The notes beneath the pieces were generated by a model. The model made no database searches, was not told the DNA's origin, and saw only the letters and a program-made list of their open reading frames with translations. Source: Cronobacter turicensis z3032 (GTDB lineage: Bacteria > Pseudomonadota > Gammaproteobacteria > Enterobacterales > Enterobacteriaceae). From it: a stretch of 64,000 bases of DNA. The position numbers and the translations under genes were made by a program. The DNA lies in contig FN543093.2 of assembly GCA_000027065.2 (NCBI GenBank), positions 1,988,074 through 2,052,073 of the forward strand. Reading direction: 5' to 3'. This document shows, in pieces, positions 1 to 8,627 of this stretch (its first letter is position 1; every line of letters starts with the position of its first letter).

Positions 1-1
1 T

Positions 2-331
2 CCGTTCGGCGCGATTGAATTCTCCGGCAGCCGCCCGCTGCATATCCCCGCTAACGTCAACAGCCCGAAAGCGCCCCCCGCGCCGCCTGCGCCTGCGCGC
101 GTCGGCGCGTTTCTCGACTGGACGCCTGGCGTGCGCGCTGTTGCGGTGAAGTGCGATCTCTGCCAGTTCGACGCTGACGGCCCGGCCTGCATACGCACCT
201 GTCCAACCGGCGCGCTGAAGCTTGTTGATAACCACGACATCGCCCGCGCCAGCCGCCGTAAACGCGAACTGACCATTAATGCCGATCTCGGCGACTTATC
301 GCTGCTGCTGCAACCGCGCGGAGGAGAATAA
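2..331 (+). CDS. hycB: HycB, electron-transfer iron-sulfur subunit of formate hydrogenlyase (C-terminal part)
   Basis: Only the last 109 codons lie in the window; the frame is already open at base 2 and the start is upstream. HycB is the ferredoxin-like subunit that passes electrons from formate dehydrogenase H to hydrogenase 3 on the cytoplasmic face of the inner membrane. Visible here is a C-terminal cluster motif: a CDLC pair, then CIRTCP about 17 residues later, matching the last [4Fe-4S] motif of HycB/HydN-type proteins. The stop codon overlaps the hycC start by one base (TAATG), which suggests translational coupling. Assignment to hyc rather than hyf follows from the lengths of the downstream genes. 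HyfA would be the alternative if they did not match so closely. Confidence 0.85.
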   Translation, partial: PFGAIEFSGSRPLHIPANVNSPKAPPAPPAPARVGAFLDWTPGVRAVAVKCDLCQFDADGPACIRTCPTGALKLVDNHDIARASRRKRELTINADLGDLSLLLQPRGGE

Positions 332-2157
332 TGAACGCGATTTTCTTATATCAGGGCGCGCTGGCGGCCTTTGGCGCCGGGCTTGCGCTCGCGCTGCTGA
401 GCGCCTGGCATAAGCCGCTCAGCGCACGGCTTGCCGGTCTTGGCGGCGCGCTGGGTTGCCTGTGCGCGCTGGCGACGGGCGGCGGGCTGCTGCTCAACGT
501 CAACGACGGGCCGCTTACGACGCATATCGGCTCGCTCGCGGTGCATCTCACCGCCTTTAACGCAATCTGGCTTGCGACACTCGGCCTGCCGGGCTTCTTT
601 ATTTGCCTGTTTACGCTTATCACCCCGCGCGACGGGCAGGCGCGCGCCAGCGGGGCGCTTATCAACCTGCTGCTTGGCGCCGCGACGCTCGCGGTTACCG
701 CCCAGAGCCTCGCGACGCTGGTGGCGATGGCGGAAATCATGGCGCTTGCCGCCGTGTTCCTGACCGGCGACAGCGCGGGCGGCAAGCTCTGGTTTGCACT
801 GGGGCGTCTCGGCACGCTGCTGCTGGCGCTCGCCTGCTGGCTGCTGTGGCGACAGTACGGCACGCTCGACATGCTGGCGTTAAGCTCGCTCACTGCCGGG
901 CAGCCGTTCGGCGCCATCATCTGGCTGCTGGGACTGACGGGCTTCGGGCTGCTCGCAGGCGTAATCCCGCTGCACGGCGGCGTGGTGCAGGGCCATGCGC
1001 AGGCCGCCGCGCCCGCCGCCGCGCTCTTCTCCGCCGTGGTGCTGAAAGTGGGGCTCTACGGCATCCTGGTCTTTTCGCTGATGAACGCCGCGCTGCCGCT
1101 CTGGTGCGGCGTGCTGGTGCTGGTGCTCGGCATGGTGACTGCGTTTATCGGCGGGCTTTACGCGCTGCTTGAGCACAACATCCAGCGGCTGCTGGCGTAC
1201 CACACGCTTGAGAACATCGGCATTATTCTGCTGGGGCTCGGCGCGGGGCTTGTCGGCATTTCGCTTGGCGAGCCTGCGCTGGTGGCGCTCGGCCTGGTGG
1301 GCGGGCTTTATCATCTCTTCAACCACAGCCTGTTTAAAACCACGCTGTTTCTCGGCGCGGGCGCGGTCTTTCACCGCACCGGCCTGCGCGATATCGAAAA
1401 GCTCGGCGGCATCGGCAAAACCATGCCGCTTATTTCGATCTCCATGCTGGTGGGCCTGATGGCGATGGCCGCGCTGCCGCCGCTGAACGGCTTTGCGGGC
1501 GAGTGGGTGATTTATCAGGCGTTCTTTGACCTGGGCGCGCAGCCGCTGTTTATCACCCGTCTGCTTGGGCCGCTGCTGGCGGTGGGGCTCGCGATTACCG
1601 GCGCGCTGGCGGTGATGTGTATGGCGAAGGTCTACGGGGTGACGTTCCTCGGCGCGCCGCGCACGCAGGCCGCCGCGCAGGCGACCGACGCGCCCTGGCT
1701 CATGCGCTTGTGTGTGATGGGGCTTGCACTGTGCTGCGTGGCGGGCGGCGTCGCCGCGCCGTGGCTGTTGCCGCTGCTGGGCCGCGCCGTCCCGCTGCCG
1801 ATCGTCACTTCCGGCACCACCGTTTCGCAGCCGGTGATCACGCTGCTGCTGGTGGGCTCGCTGCTGCTGCCGTTCCTGCTGATGATCCTCTTCAAAGGCG
1901 ATCGCCTGCCGTCGCGCACGCGCGGCAGCGCCTGGGTTTGCGGCTACGACCACGAACCGGAGATGGTCATTACCGCGCATGGTTTCGCCCGGCCCGTTAA
2001 GGCCGCCTTCGCGCCGCTGATTCAGCTGCGCCATATCCTTAATCCGGCGCGCCTGCTGCCGGGCTGGCAGAGCGCCAGCCTGCCGGTACTGTGCCGTCGT
2101 CTGGCGGTGGTCGAACTGGCCGTGCTGTTGGTCGTCGTGATTTCACGGGGAGTGTGA
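331..2157 (+). CDS. hycC: HycC, membrane antiporter-like subunit of formate hydrogenlyase
   Basis: At 608 aa this equals E. coli HycC and is clearly shorter than HyfB (about 672 aa). It is a polytopic inner-membrane protein of the NuoL/NuoM/NuoN and Mrp antiporter family that anchors the hydrogenase-3 arm. Hydrophobic helices run along almost the whole length. The family core lies around residues 205-400, with conserved membrane-embedded Lys and His (VVLKVGLYG, HTLENIGII, YHLFNHSLFKTTLFLGAGAV). The start codon overlaps the hycB stop, and the gene ends one base before hycD. Many large shadow frames appear inside it because of the high GC content; none is likely to be expressed. Confidence 0.95.
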   Translation: MNAIFLYQGALAAFGAGLALALLSAWHKPLSARLAGLGGALGCLCALATGGGLLLNVNDGPLTTHIGSLAVHLTAFNAIWLATLGLPGFFICLFTLITPRDGQARASGALINLLLGAATLAVTAQSLATLVAMAEIMALAAVFLTGDSAGGKLWFALGRLGTLLLALACWLLWRQYGTLDMLALSSLTAGQPFGAIIWLLGLTGFGLLAGVIPLHGGVVQGHAQAAAPAAALFSAVVLKVGLYGILVFSLMNAALPLWCGVLVLVLGMVTAFIGGLYALLEHNIQRLLAYHTLENIGIILLGLGAGLVGISLGEPALVALGLVGGLYHLFNHSLFKTTLFLGAGAVFHRTGLRDIEKLGGIGKTMPLISISMLVGLMAMAALPPLNGFAGEWVIYQAFFDLGAQPLFITRLLGPLLAVGLAITGALAVMCMAKVYGVTFLGAPRTQAAAQATDAPWLMRLCVMGLALCCVAGGVAAPWLLPLLGRAVPLPIVTSGTTVSQPVITLLLVGSLLLPFLLMILFKGDRLPSRTRGSAWVCGYDHEPEMVITAHGFARPVKAAFAPLIQLRHILNPARLLPGWQSASLPVLCRRLAVVELAVLLVVVISRGV

Positions 2158-2158
2158 G

Positions 2159-3085
2159 ATGCAAAACCTGATTTTCCCTCTTTTACAGGCGCTGGCGCTT
2201 TTTGCCTGCGCGCCGCTGCTCTCAGGCGTCACCCGCGTGGCGCGCGCGCGCCTGCATAACCGTCGCGGGCCAGGCGTACTACAGGAGTATCGCGATCTGC
2301 TGAAATTGCTGGGCCGCCAGAGCGTGGCGCCTGCGGCGTCCGGCTGGGTGTTCCGGTTCACGCCTTACGCCATGCTGGCCGTTATGTTCACCATCGCCGC
2401 CGCGCTGCCGGTCATCACCGTCCGCTCGCCGTTGCCGGGCGCGGGCGATCTCATCACGCTTCTCTATCTCTTCGCTATCGCGCGCTTCTTTTTCGCGATT
2501 GCCGGGCTGGATACCGGCAGCCCGTTCACCGGGATCGGCGCAAGCCGCGAGGCGATGCTGGGCGTACTGGTGGAGCCGATTCTGCTGCTCGGCCTGTGGG
2601 TCGCGGCGACGGTGGCGGGTTCAACGCATATCAGCCTGATCGCCGCGCGAGTTTATGACTGGCCCGTCGCGCACAGCCTGACGCTGGTGCTGGCGCTCGC
2701 CGCCTGCGCCTTCGCCACGTTTATCGAAATGGGCAAGCTGCCGTTCGATCTCGCCGAAGCGGAGCAGGAGTTACAGGAAGGCCCGCTGTCGGAGTACAGC
2801 GGCGCGGGCTTTGCGCTGCTGAAATGGGGGATCAGCCTCAAACAGCTGGTGGTGCTGCAAATGTTCGTCGGCGTATTTGTGCCCTGGGGGCAAATGCTGA
2901 CTTTCAGCCTGAGCGGCATGGCGATTGCTCTGGCGCTGGCCGTCGTCAAACTGCTGGCGGGCGTGCTTATCATCGCGCTCTTTGAAAACAGCATGGCGCG
3001 TCTGCGCTTTAACGCCGTTTCGCGCGTCACCTGGACCGGTTTCGGCCTGGCCTTTTTAGCTTTCGTCTCCTTGCTGGCGGCGTGA
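2159..3085 (+). CDS. hycD: HycD, membrane anchor subunit of formate hydrogenlyase
   Basis: This 308-aa membrane protein belongs to the NuoH/HyfC/HycD family, which docks the NiFe hydrogenase arm onto the inner membrane. E. coli HycD has 307 aa. The family signature around residues 193-220 is visible (LPFDLAEAEQEL, then EGPLSEYSGAGFALL), corresponding to the acidic cytoplasmic loop of NuoH that contacts the hydrophilic arm. Several hydrophobic helices flank it. It sits between hycC and hycE with spacings of 1 and 15 bases, so it is part of the same transcript. Confidence 0.95.
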   Translation: MQNLIFPLLQALALFACAPLLSGVTRVARARLHNRRGPGVLQEYRDLLKLLGRQSVAPAASGWVFRFTPYAMLAVMFTIAAALPVITVRSPLPGAGDLITLLYLFAIARFFFAIAGLDTGSPFTGIGASREAMLGVLVEPILLLGLWVAATVAGSTHISLIAARVYDWPVAHSLTLVLALAACAFATFIEMGKLPFDLAEAEQELQEGPLSEYSGAGFALLKWGISLKQLVVLQMFVGVFVPWGQMLTFSLSGMAIALALAVVKLLAGVLIIALFENSMARLRFNAVSRVTWTGFGLAFLAFVSLLAA

Positions 3086-3100
3086 TAAGAGAACTGAACA

Positions 3101-4810
3101 ATGTCTGAAGAAAAAACAGGGCAACACTATCTGCGCGCGCTGCATGAGGCGTTTCCCGGCGTGGTGCTCGATGAAGCCTGGCAAACCAAAGACCAGCTAA
3201 CGGTCACGGTGAAAATCAATTATCTGCCGGAAGTGGTGGAGTTTCTTTACTACCAGCAGGGCGGCTGGCTGTCGGTGCTGTTCGGCAACGACGAGCGCAA
3301 GCTCTGCGGCAGCTACGCGGTCTACTACGTGCTCTCGATGGAGCAGGGCGTGAAGTGCTGGATAACAGTGCGGGTCGAGGTGGATGCGAATAAACCGGAG
3401 TTCCCGTCCGTGACGCCGCGCGTGCCCGCCGCCGTGTGGGGCGAGCGCGAAGTGCGCGATATGTATGGTTTGGTTCCGGTTGGTCTGCCGGATGAGCGCC
3501 GCCTGGTGCTGCCGGATGACTGGCCGGACGACCTGTATCCGCTGCGCAAAGACAGCATGGATTACCGCCAGCGCCCGGCGCCGACCAGCGATAAAGAGAC
3601 CTATGAGTTCATCAACGAACTGGGCGATGCCAAAAATAACGTGGTGCCCATCGGTCCGCTGCATGTCACCTCCGACGAACCGGGCCACTTCCGGCTGTTC
3701 GTGGATGGCGAAAACATCATCGACGCCGACTACCGGCTCTTTTACGTCCACCGCGGCATGGAGAAACTCGCCGAAACCCGCATGGGCTACAACGAAGTGA
3801 CGTTTCTCTCTGACCGCGTCTGCGGCATCTGCGGGTTCGCCCACAGTACGGCCTACACCACGTCGGTGGAAAACGCGATGGGCATTCAGGTGCCGGAACG
3901 CGCGCAGGCGATCCGCGCCATTCTGCTGGAAGTCGAGCGGTTGCACAGTCACCTGCTGAACCTCGGCCTGGCGTGTCACTTTGTCGGCTTCGACTCCGGC
4001 TTTATGCAGTTTTTCCGGGTGCGCGAAACGTCCATGAAGATGGCGGAGATCCTGACCGGCGCGCGCAAAACCTATGGCATGAACCTGATTGGCGGCATTC
4101 GCCGCGATCTGCTGAAAGATGACATGATCCAGACCCGTCAACTGGCCCAGCAGATGCGCCGGGAGGTGCAGGATCTGGTGAGCATTCTGCTCAGCACGCC
4201 GAATATCGAACAGCGCACGGTGGGCATTGGCCGTCTTGACCCGCAGATCGCCCGCGATTTCAGTAATGTGGGGCCGATGGTGCGCGCGAGCGGCCACGCC
4301 CGCGACACCCGCGCCGATCACCCGTTTGTGGGCTACGGACTGCTGCCGATGGAAGTGCACATCGAGCAGGGGTGCGACGTGATCTCTCGCCTGAAAGTGC
4401 GCATCAACGAGGTGTTCACCGCGCTCAATATGATTGACTTCGGGCTGGATAACCTGCCAGGCGGGCCGTTGCTGGTCGAAGGGTTTACCTATATCCCGAA
4501 CCGCTTCGCGCTCGGTTTTTCCGAAGCGCCGCGCGGCGATGACATTCACTGGAGCATGACCGGCGACAACCAGAAGCTCTACCGCTGGCGCTGCCGCGCG
4601 GCGACTTACGCCAACTGGCCGACGCTGCGCTATATGCTGCGCGGCAATACGGTGTCAGACGCGCCGTTGATTATCGGCAGCCTCGACCCGTGCTACTCCT
4701 GCACCGACCGTATGACGGTGGTGGATGTTCGCAAGAAGAAAAGCCAGGTGGTGCCGTACAAAGAGCTGGAGCGCTACAGCATTGAGCGCAAAAACTCGCC
4801 GCTGAAATAG
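3101..4810 (+). CDS. hycE: HycE, large catalytic subunit of hydrogenase 3
   Basis: At 569 aa it matches E. coli HycE exactly in length. It carries the NiFe(CN)2CO active site and reduces protons to H2. The N-terminal about 170 residues resemble NuoC; the rest resembles NuoD and NiFe hydrogenase large subunits. The proximal ligand motif RVCGICGFAH is near residue 240, and the distal motif DPCYSCTDR ends 32 residues before the C-terminus. In E. coli the HycI protease removes a 32-residue tail after that Arg once nickel is inserted. The tail here is also 32 residues and begins MTVVDVRKKK. A 121-bp gap holding a REP-like palindrome separates hycE from hycF. Confidence 0.97.
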   Translation: MSEEKTGQHYLRALHEAFPGVVLDEAWQTKDQLTVTVKINYLPEVVEFLYYQQGGWLSVLFGNDERKLCGSYAVYYVLSMEQGVKCWITVRVEVDANKPEFPSVTPRVPAAVWGEREVRDMYGLVPVGLPDERRLVLPDDWPDDLYPLRKDSMDYRQRPAPTSDKETYEFINELGDAKNNVVPIGPLHVTSDEPGHFRLFVDGENIIDADYRLFYVHRGMEKLAETRMGYNEVTFLSDRVCGICGFAHSTAYTTSVENAMGIQVPERAQAIRAILLEVERLHSHLLNLGLACHFVGFDSGFMQFFRVRETSMKMAEILTGARKTYGMNLIGGIRRDLLKDDMIQTRQLAQQMRREVQDLVSILLSTPNIEQRTVGIGRLDPQIARDFSNVGPMVRASGHARDTRADHPFVGYGLLPMEVHIEQGCDVISRLKVRINEVFTALNMIDFGLDNLPGGPLLVEGFTYIPNRFALGFSEAPRGDDIHWSMTGDNQKLYRWRCRAATYANWPTLRYMLRGNTVSDAPLIIGSLDPCYSCTDRMTVVDVRKKKSQVVPYKELERYSIERKNSPLK

Positions 4811-4818
4811 ACAGCCGC

Positions 4819-4847
4819 GGTGGGTGCGCTTCGCTTACCCACCCTAC
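4819..4847. repeat. REP-like extragenic palindrome between hycE and hycF
   Basis: An imperfect palindrome (GTGGGTGCGC, TTC, GCTTACCCAC core, then CCTAC) lies in the hycE-hycF gap. The same core recurs at 7121-7150, 7172-7200 and, as half a unit, 7437-7453. This is typical of a dispersed repetitive extragenic palindromic family. Inside an operon such a hairpin could stabilise upstream mRNA or reduce expression of distal genes; that effect is inferred. Confidence 0.7.
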
Positions 4848-4931
4848 GGGGGATCGCTCACATATTAAGAGGGCGGGTCAGCGGCAGCGCACCCGCCGGG
4901 TAGAACCGTCGCGCAGGCGACAGGAGACAAC

Positions 4932-5474
4932 ATGTTTACCTTTATCAAAAAAGCCCTGAAAACCGGCGTGGCGACGCAGCCCTATCCGCTGCAACCGATG
5001 CCGGTCGATAAAAATTTTCGCGGCAAGCCGCAGCACAATCCGCAGCAGTGTATCGGCTGCGCGGCCTGCATCAACGCCTGCCCGTCTAATGCCTTAACGG
5101 TTGAAACCGACCTTGAACACGACCGCCTCGACTGGCAGTTCAATCTTGGCCGCTGCATCTTTTGCGGCCGCTGCGAAGAGGTCTGCCCGACGGCCGCCAT
5201 TCGCCTGACGCCTGAATATGAGCTGGCGGTCTGGCGTAAAGAGGATTTTCTCCAGCAGGCGAGCTTTGCGCTCTGCCGCTGCCGCGTCTGCCAGCAGCCG
5301 TTCGCGGTACAAAAAGAGGTGGATTACGCGATAGCGCTGCTGGCGCACAACGGCGATGAACGCGCCGAGCGCCATCGCGCGAGCTTTGAAACCTGTCCTG
5401 ACTGTAAACGCCAGCAGGGCCTTGCGCCCTCAGAGCTTATCGACCTGACCCGCGAAATGAAGGAGGCGGTGTAA
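4932..5474 (+). CDS. hycF: HycF, iron-sulfur subunit of formate hydrogenlyase
   Basis: This 180-aa polyferredoxin has the same length as E. coli HycF and is a NuoI-like cytoplasmic subunit. It carries electrons between the HycB side and the HycG/HycE hydrogenase pair. Two classical [4Fe-4S] motifs are visible: [12 protein letters not shown] near residues 37-48 and [12 protein letters not shown] near 75-86. A further Cys-rich segment (CRCRVC, then CPDC) towards the C-terminus may bind metal. The start has a good ribosome binding site (AGGAGA, about 6 bases upstream). The stop overlaps hycG by one base (TAATG). Confidence 0.95.
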   Translation: MFTFIKKALKTGVATQPYPLQPMPVDKNFRGKPQHNPQQCIGCAACINACPSNALTVETDLEHDRLDWQFNLGRCIFCGRCEEVCPTAAIRLTPEYELAVWRKEDFLQQASFALCRCRVCQQPFAVQKEVDYAIALLAHNGDERAERHRASFETCPDCKRQQGLAPSELIDLTREMKEAV

Positions 5475-6238
5475 TGAACCTGCTTGGCCCACGCGATGAC
5501 AACAACATTCCGGTGCCCGTGACGGTGGAAGAATCCATCGCGCGCATGAAAACCTCGCTACTGAAAAACATTAAGCGCTCGGCGTATGTCTACCGCGTCG
5601 ACTGCGGCGGCTGCAATGGCTGCGAAATCGAAATTTTCGCCACGCTCTCGCCGCTCTTTGACGCCGAGCGCTTCGGCATCAAAGTTGTACCGTCGCCGCG
5701 TCACGCCGACATTCTGCTGTTTACCGGCGCGGTGACCCGCGCCATGCGCTCGCCCGCGCTGCGCGCCTGGGAATCCGCGCCCGATCCGAAAATCTGTATC
5801 TCTTACGGCGCGTGCGGCAACAGCGGCGGCATTTTTCACGATCTCTACTGCGTCTGGGGCGGCACCGACAAAATCGTTCCGGTGGATGTCTATATCCCCG
5901 GCTGCCCGCCGACGCCCGCCGCGACGCTCTACGGCTTTGCGATGGCGCTCGGCCTGCTGGAGCAGAAAATCCACGCCCGCGCGCCTGGCGAAGAGGACAA
6001 CCAGGCCGCCGCCATTCTGCACCCGGAGATGGTGCAGCCGCTGCGCGTGCGTGTCGATCGCGCCGCGCGCCGCCTGGCGGGATATCGCTACGGGCGTCAG
6101 ATTGCCGATGACTATCTGCGCCACCTGACGGCAGGCGAGCAGAGCGTGGCGGGCTGGCTGTCGCAGGAGAACGATCCGCGCCTGAGTGAAATCGTCGCGC
6201 AGCTTGACGCGGTGGTGGCGCAGGAGCGTATCGGATGA
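5474..6238 (+). CDS. hycG: HycG, small subunit of hydrogenase 3
   Basis: This 254-aa protein (E. coli 255 aa) is related to NuoB and to NiFe hydrogenase small subunits. It holds the [4Fe-4S] cluster proximal to the NiFe site of HycE. Cluster ligands appear as [10 protein letters not shown] near residues 43-52, YGACGNSGG near 114-122, and the PGCPPTP loop near 143-149. It starts at the TAATG overlap with hycF and its stop overlaps hycH (GGATGAG), so coupling continues. Confidence 0.95.
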   Translation: MNLLGPRDDNNIPVPVTVEESIARMKTSLLKNIKRSAYVYRVDCGGCNGCEIEIFATLSPLFDAERFGIKVVPSPRHADILLFTGAVTRAMRSPALRAWESAPDPKICISYGACGNSGGIFHDLYCVWGGTDKIVPVDVYIPGCPPTPAATLYGFAMALGLLEQKIHARAPGEEDNQAAAILHPEMVQPLRVRVDRAARRLAGYRYGRQIADDYLRHLTAGEQSVAGWLSQENDPRLSEIVAQLDAVVAQERIG

Positions 6239-6642
6239 GCGAAACCGTGGTGTTCAGCCGCCTCTCGCGCAAGTTCGTCGATGAAAACGACGACACCCCG
6301 CCGCAGGCGCAGCAGGTTATCTACTACAGCCTGGCGATAGGCCATCATCTGGGTGTGATCGACTGCCTGAAAGCGTCGCTGGTCTGCCCGTTTCAGGAAT
6401 ACGAGGCGTGGATCGCCACCCTCGCGCCCGGCGAGGCGCAGCGCAAAATGCAGGGCGTGCCGCGCTACGGGGAAATCGTTATCGACCAGAATCATGTCTC
6501 GCTGCTGGCGCGCGCGTTTGACGAGGCGCTGTCGCGCCAGAATGCGCAGCAGCAGGCGTGGAGCCGTGAGCTGCTCGGGCTGTTGCAGGCCATCCAGCGT
6601 GAACCGGCGGTTTATGTGATGGTGAGGAGGGATCGTGACTGA
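6235..6642 (+). CDS. hycH: HycH, hydrogenase-3 maturation protein
   Basis: This 135-aa soluble protein (E. coli 136 aa) is required for conversion of the HycE precursor to its mature form but is not part of the final complex. No metal-binding or catalytic motif is evident, as is normal for the family. It overlaps hycG by 4 bases and hycI by 8 bases. The call rests on length, gene order and general resemblance. Confidence 0.92.
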   Translation: MSETVVFSRLSRKFVDENDDTPPQAQQVIYYSLAIGHHLGVIDCLKASLVCPFQEYEAWIATLAPGEAQRKMQGVPRYGEIVIDQNHVSLLARAFDEALSRQNAQQQAWSRELLGLLQAIQREPAVYVMVRRDRD

Positions 6643-7108
6643 CGTTTTATTGTGTGTCGGAAACAGCATGATGGGCGACGACGGCGCAGGTCCGCTGCTC
6701 GCCGAGAAATTCCGCGCCGCGCCGCAGGGCGAGTGGGTGCTGGTAGACGGCGGCAGCGCGCCGGAGAATGATATCGGCGCTATTCGCGAACTGCGCCCGG
6801 CGCGGCTGTTGCTGGTGGATGCCACCGAGATGGGGCTTGACCCTGGCGAGATCCGCATTATTGACCCGGAGGATATCTCCGAGATGTTTATGATGACGAC
6901 CCACAATATGCCGCTAAATTATCTGGTGGATCAGCTGCGCGAGGACGTGGGCGAGGTGATTTTTCTCGGCATCCAGCCCGATATCGTGGGGTTTTATTAT
7001 CCGATGACCGACCCGGTGAAACGCGCGGTCGACACCGTGTATGACCGTCTGGCGCAGTGGACCGGCCACGGCGGGTTTGCAGCGCTCGCGGTCGAGGAGA
7101 GCGTATAG
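6635..7108 (+). CDS. hycI: HycI, HycE-processing endopeptidase
   Basis: This 157-aa protein (E. coli 156 aa) belongs to the HybD/HycI family of nickel-dependent proteases. It removes the C-terminal tail of pre-HycE after nickel insertion. The three conserved metal-sensing positions are visible: Asp in GNSMMGDDGAG near residue 16, Asp in LLVDATEMG near 62, and His in TTHNMP near 90. It is the last gene of the hyc operon and is followed directly by a pair of inverted REP-like units. Confidence 0.95.
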   Translation: MTDVLLCVGNSMMGDDGAGPLLAEKFRAAPQGEWVLVDGGSAPENDIGAIRELRPARLLLVDATEMGLDPGEIRIIDPEDISEMFMMTTHNMPLNYLVDQLREDVGEVIFLGIQPDIVGFYYPMTDPVKRAVDTVYDRLAQWTGHGGFAALAVEESV

Positions 7109-7120
7109 CCCTCGTCGGGA

Positions 7121-7150
7121 TGGCGGGTGCGCTGCGCTTACCCGCCCTAC
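7121..7150. repeat. REP-like palindrome (unit 1 of an inverted pair)
   Basis: A GCGGGTGCGC/GCTTACCCGC palindrome followed by CCTAC lies just after hycI. It is in inverted orientation relative to the unit at 7172-7200. Together they form a BIME-like pair that could act as a transcript-end hairpin for the hyc operon. Confidence 0.7.
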
Positions 7151-7171
7151 GTCAAGTGTTATCCCAGGATT

Positions 7172-7200
7172 GTAGGGTGGGTAAGCATCGCGCACCCACC
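7172..7200. repeat. REP-like palindrome (unit 2 of an inverted pair)
   Basis: GTAGGGTGGGTAAGC followed by GCGCACCCACC is the reverse complement of the family at 4819-4847, with an extra AT in the centre. It pairs with unit 1 at 7121-7150. Confidence 0.7.
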
Positions 7201-7308
7201 ATTTGCGTTTTGGATAAATACCGGGGAAAGGGAAATATACCAGGTCGGTGAATACGTTCCGTTCGCCATAATGCCGCCTTTATATGGGCGCTTTCCTCAC
7301 GCGAACGT

Positions 7309-7338
7309 GCAAAGGGGGCTCGCCGCCGCCCCCTTTGC
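7309..7338. repeat. Perfect 11-bp inverted repeat in the hycI-glgS gap
   Basis: GCAAAGGGGGC and its exact reverse complement are separated by 8 bases. The 7109-7622 gap holds the REP-like units, this hairpin and a terminator-like hairpin at 7357-7386; I see no convincing gene. A further REP half-unit (AGCGAAGCGCACCCACC) lies at 7437-7453. Confidence 0.5.
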
Positions 7339-7356
7339 AATCCCGGCTCCCGGCGG

Positions 7357-7386
7357 AAAATCGCCCCGTTGGGACGATTTTTTTTT
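7357..7386 (+). terminator. Rho-independent terminator-like hairpin
   Basis: A stem AAAATCG...CGATTTT with an inner CCC/GGG pairing around GTT is followed by a run of T. It is the best candidate for the 3' end of transcripts leaving the hyc operon. Confidence 0.55.
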
Positions 7387-7622
7387 AGCCGGAGCAAAAC
7401 CATTCACATTAGCGTTGCTTTTCTTTCAAGAAGGATAGCGAAGCGCACCCACCTTTAATTTCATCGAACGCGTCTCGCACATTCATCACTTCAACCCTTA
7501 AAAATCAACGCCTCCCATCTTCAGGAACCTTCCGAAACCGCCTGACGCCCACCAGGAATCCTCTGAATAAAAAAAGCGCGGTTCTGCATCGTATACAGTA
7601 GAAGCAGTGGAGGGAGAAACTG

Positions 7623-7844
7623 ATGAACAGACAAGATATTTATTCGTTCAAGAACTTTGATTTTCTGGCGAGCAGCTTTGCTCGTATGAACGTAGCAGGA
7701 CGCCGTATCGACATTGACGCCGTGACCGGCAACATGAGCGAGGCGCAGTCCGCTTGGTTCCGCGAACGTTACAATCACTACCGTAAACATGGGCTGCAAC
7801 TGACTCTCAGCGTCGCCCACGGTGAAACGGAACTGTGCGCGTAA
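7623..7844 (+). CDS. glgS: GlgS/ScoR, surface composition regulator
   Basis: This 73-aa acidic helical protein matches E. coli GlgS (66 aa) in its central pattern: NNFDFLARSFARM there against KNFDFLASSFARM here, then a shared VDI..VTGNM and RYNxY region. GlgS affects glycogen accumulation and negatively influences motility and biofilm. It has a strong ribosome binding site (GGAGGGA about 7 bases upstream) and its own terminator at 7869-7894, so it looks monocistronic. Its place between hycI and hydN differs from E. coli, where an asc locus occupies this gap. Confidence 0.8.
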   Translation: MNRQDIYSFKNFDFLASSFARMNVAGRRIDIDAVTGNMSEAQSAWFRERYNHYRKHGLQLTLSVAHGETELCA

Positions 7845-7868
7845 CGCAGTAAAAACGTACAACCGACG

Positions 7869-7894
7869 AAGCGGGTAATCAGACCCGCTTTTTT
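7869..7894 (+). terminator. Rho-independent terminator of glgS
   Basis: AAGCGGGT, a 6-base loop and ACCCGCTT form a stem followed by TTTT, 25 bases after the glgS stop codon. Confidence 0.85.
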
Positions 7895-7995
7895 GTTGCC
7901 TGAAACCCGTCACTTTCATCGTCATAAATGTCGATGACACCTCCGGTCAAACACCCCTCAAAAATAAAACCATTTAAAATCAGTTAATTAAAATC

Positions 7996-8011
7996 TGGCA
8001 TGGATCGTGTA
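7996..8011 (+). promoter_or_regulatory. Candidate sigma54 (RpoN) promoter of the hydN operon
   Basis: TGGCATG-GATC-GTGTA lies about 40 bases upstream of hydN. The -24 element matches the TGGCAC/T consensus; the -12 element has GT in place of the usual GC at correct spacing (GG-N10-GT). The E. coli hydN-hypF operon is controlled by sigma54 and FhlA, which makes this plausible. Confidence 0.5.
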
Positions 8012-8047
8012 TTAACGAGTGGGTTCAACCCACAGCCGGAGATCATG

Positions 8048-8593
8048 ATGAACCGCTTCATCATTGCTGATTCAAGTAAATGTATAGGATGCCGCACCTG
8101 CGAGGTGGCGTGCGTGGTGTCGCACCAGGAAAACCAGGACTGCGCCGCGCTTACCCCGCAAACCTTTCTGCCGCGCATTCATGTCGTCAAGGGCGTGAAT
8201 GTCTCTACCGCCACCATGTGCCGCCAGTGTGAAGACGCGCCGTGCGCCAGCGTCTGCCCGAACGGCGCTATCAGCCGCGACGGCGATTTTGTCCACGTCC
8301 ACCAGCAACGCTGCATCGGCTGCAAAACCTGCGTCGTGGCATGCCCTTACGGCGCGATGGAAGTCGTGGTGCGCCCGGTTGTACGCAACAGCGGCGCGGG
8401 CCTCAACGTGCTGGCCGAGAAAGCCGAAGCCAACAAATGCGATCTCTGCCATCACCGCGCCGAAGGCCCGGCTTGCATCGAGGCGTGCCCGACTAACGCC
8501 ATCGTCTGTATCGATCGTAACCGCCTGGAAGCGCTCAGCGCCGAACGCCGCCGCCGCGCCGCGCTCGATGGCCTCTCATCACTGGCTTTTTAA
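8048..8593 (+). CDS. hydN: HydN, polyferredoxin of the formate dehydrogenase/hydrogenase system
   Basis: From the MNRFIIADSSKCIGC start this is 181 aa (E. coli HydN 175 aa). It carries four [4Fe-4S] motifs: CIGCRTCEVAC near residue 12, CRQCEDAPCASVCP near 53, CIGCKTCVVACP near 85 and CDLCHHRAEGPACIEACP near 125. HydN is needed for full formate dehydrogenase H activity and probably acts as an electron-transfer or assembly partner. The longer reading from 8000 would overlap the promoter; GGAG about 10 bases upstream supports the MNRF start, with the adjacent ATG at 8045 as alternative. It leads an operon with the Cys-type formate dehydrogenase, hypF and a nickel importer. Confidence 0.92.
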   Translation: MNRFIIADSSKCIGCRTCEVACVVSHQENQDCAALTPQTFLPRIHVVKGVNVSTATMCRQCEDAPCASVCPNGAISRDGDFVHVHQQRCIGCKTCVVACPYGAMEVVVRPVVRNSGAGLNVLAEKAEANKCDLCHHRAEGPACIEACPTNAIVCIDRNRLEALSAERRRRAALDGLSSLAF

Positions 8594-8627
8594 GCCGCCG
8601 ATTTCACTTTTAACAGGTCTGTTACTG

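Noticed and set aside
2..7108. Hydrogenase 4 (hyf) operon
   Set aside because: Subunit lengths and gene order fit hycBCDEFGHI. HyfB would be about 672 aa, and hyfD, hyfE and hyfF would be expected between the membrane subunits.
7121..7200. Insertion sequence ends or CRISPR repeat
   Set aside because: The two units are inverted, REP-like and without a transposase gene or regularly spaced repeats. No CRISPR array was seen anywhere in the window.
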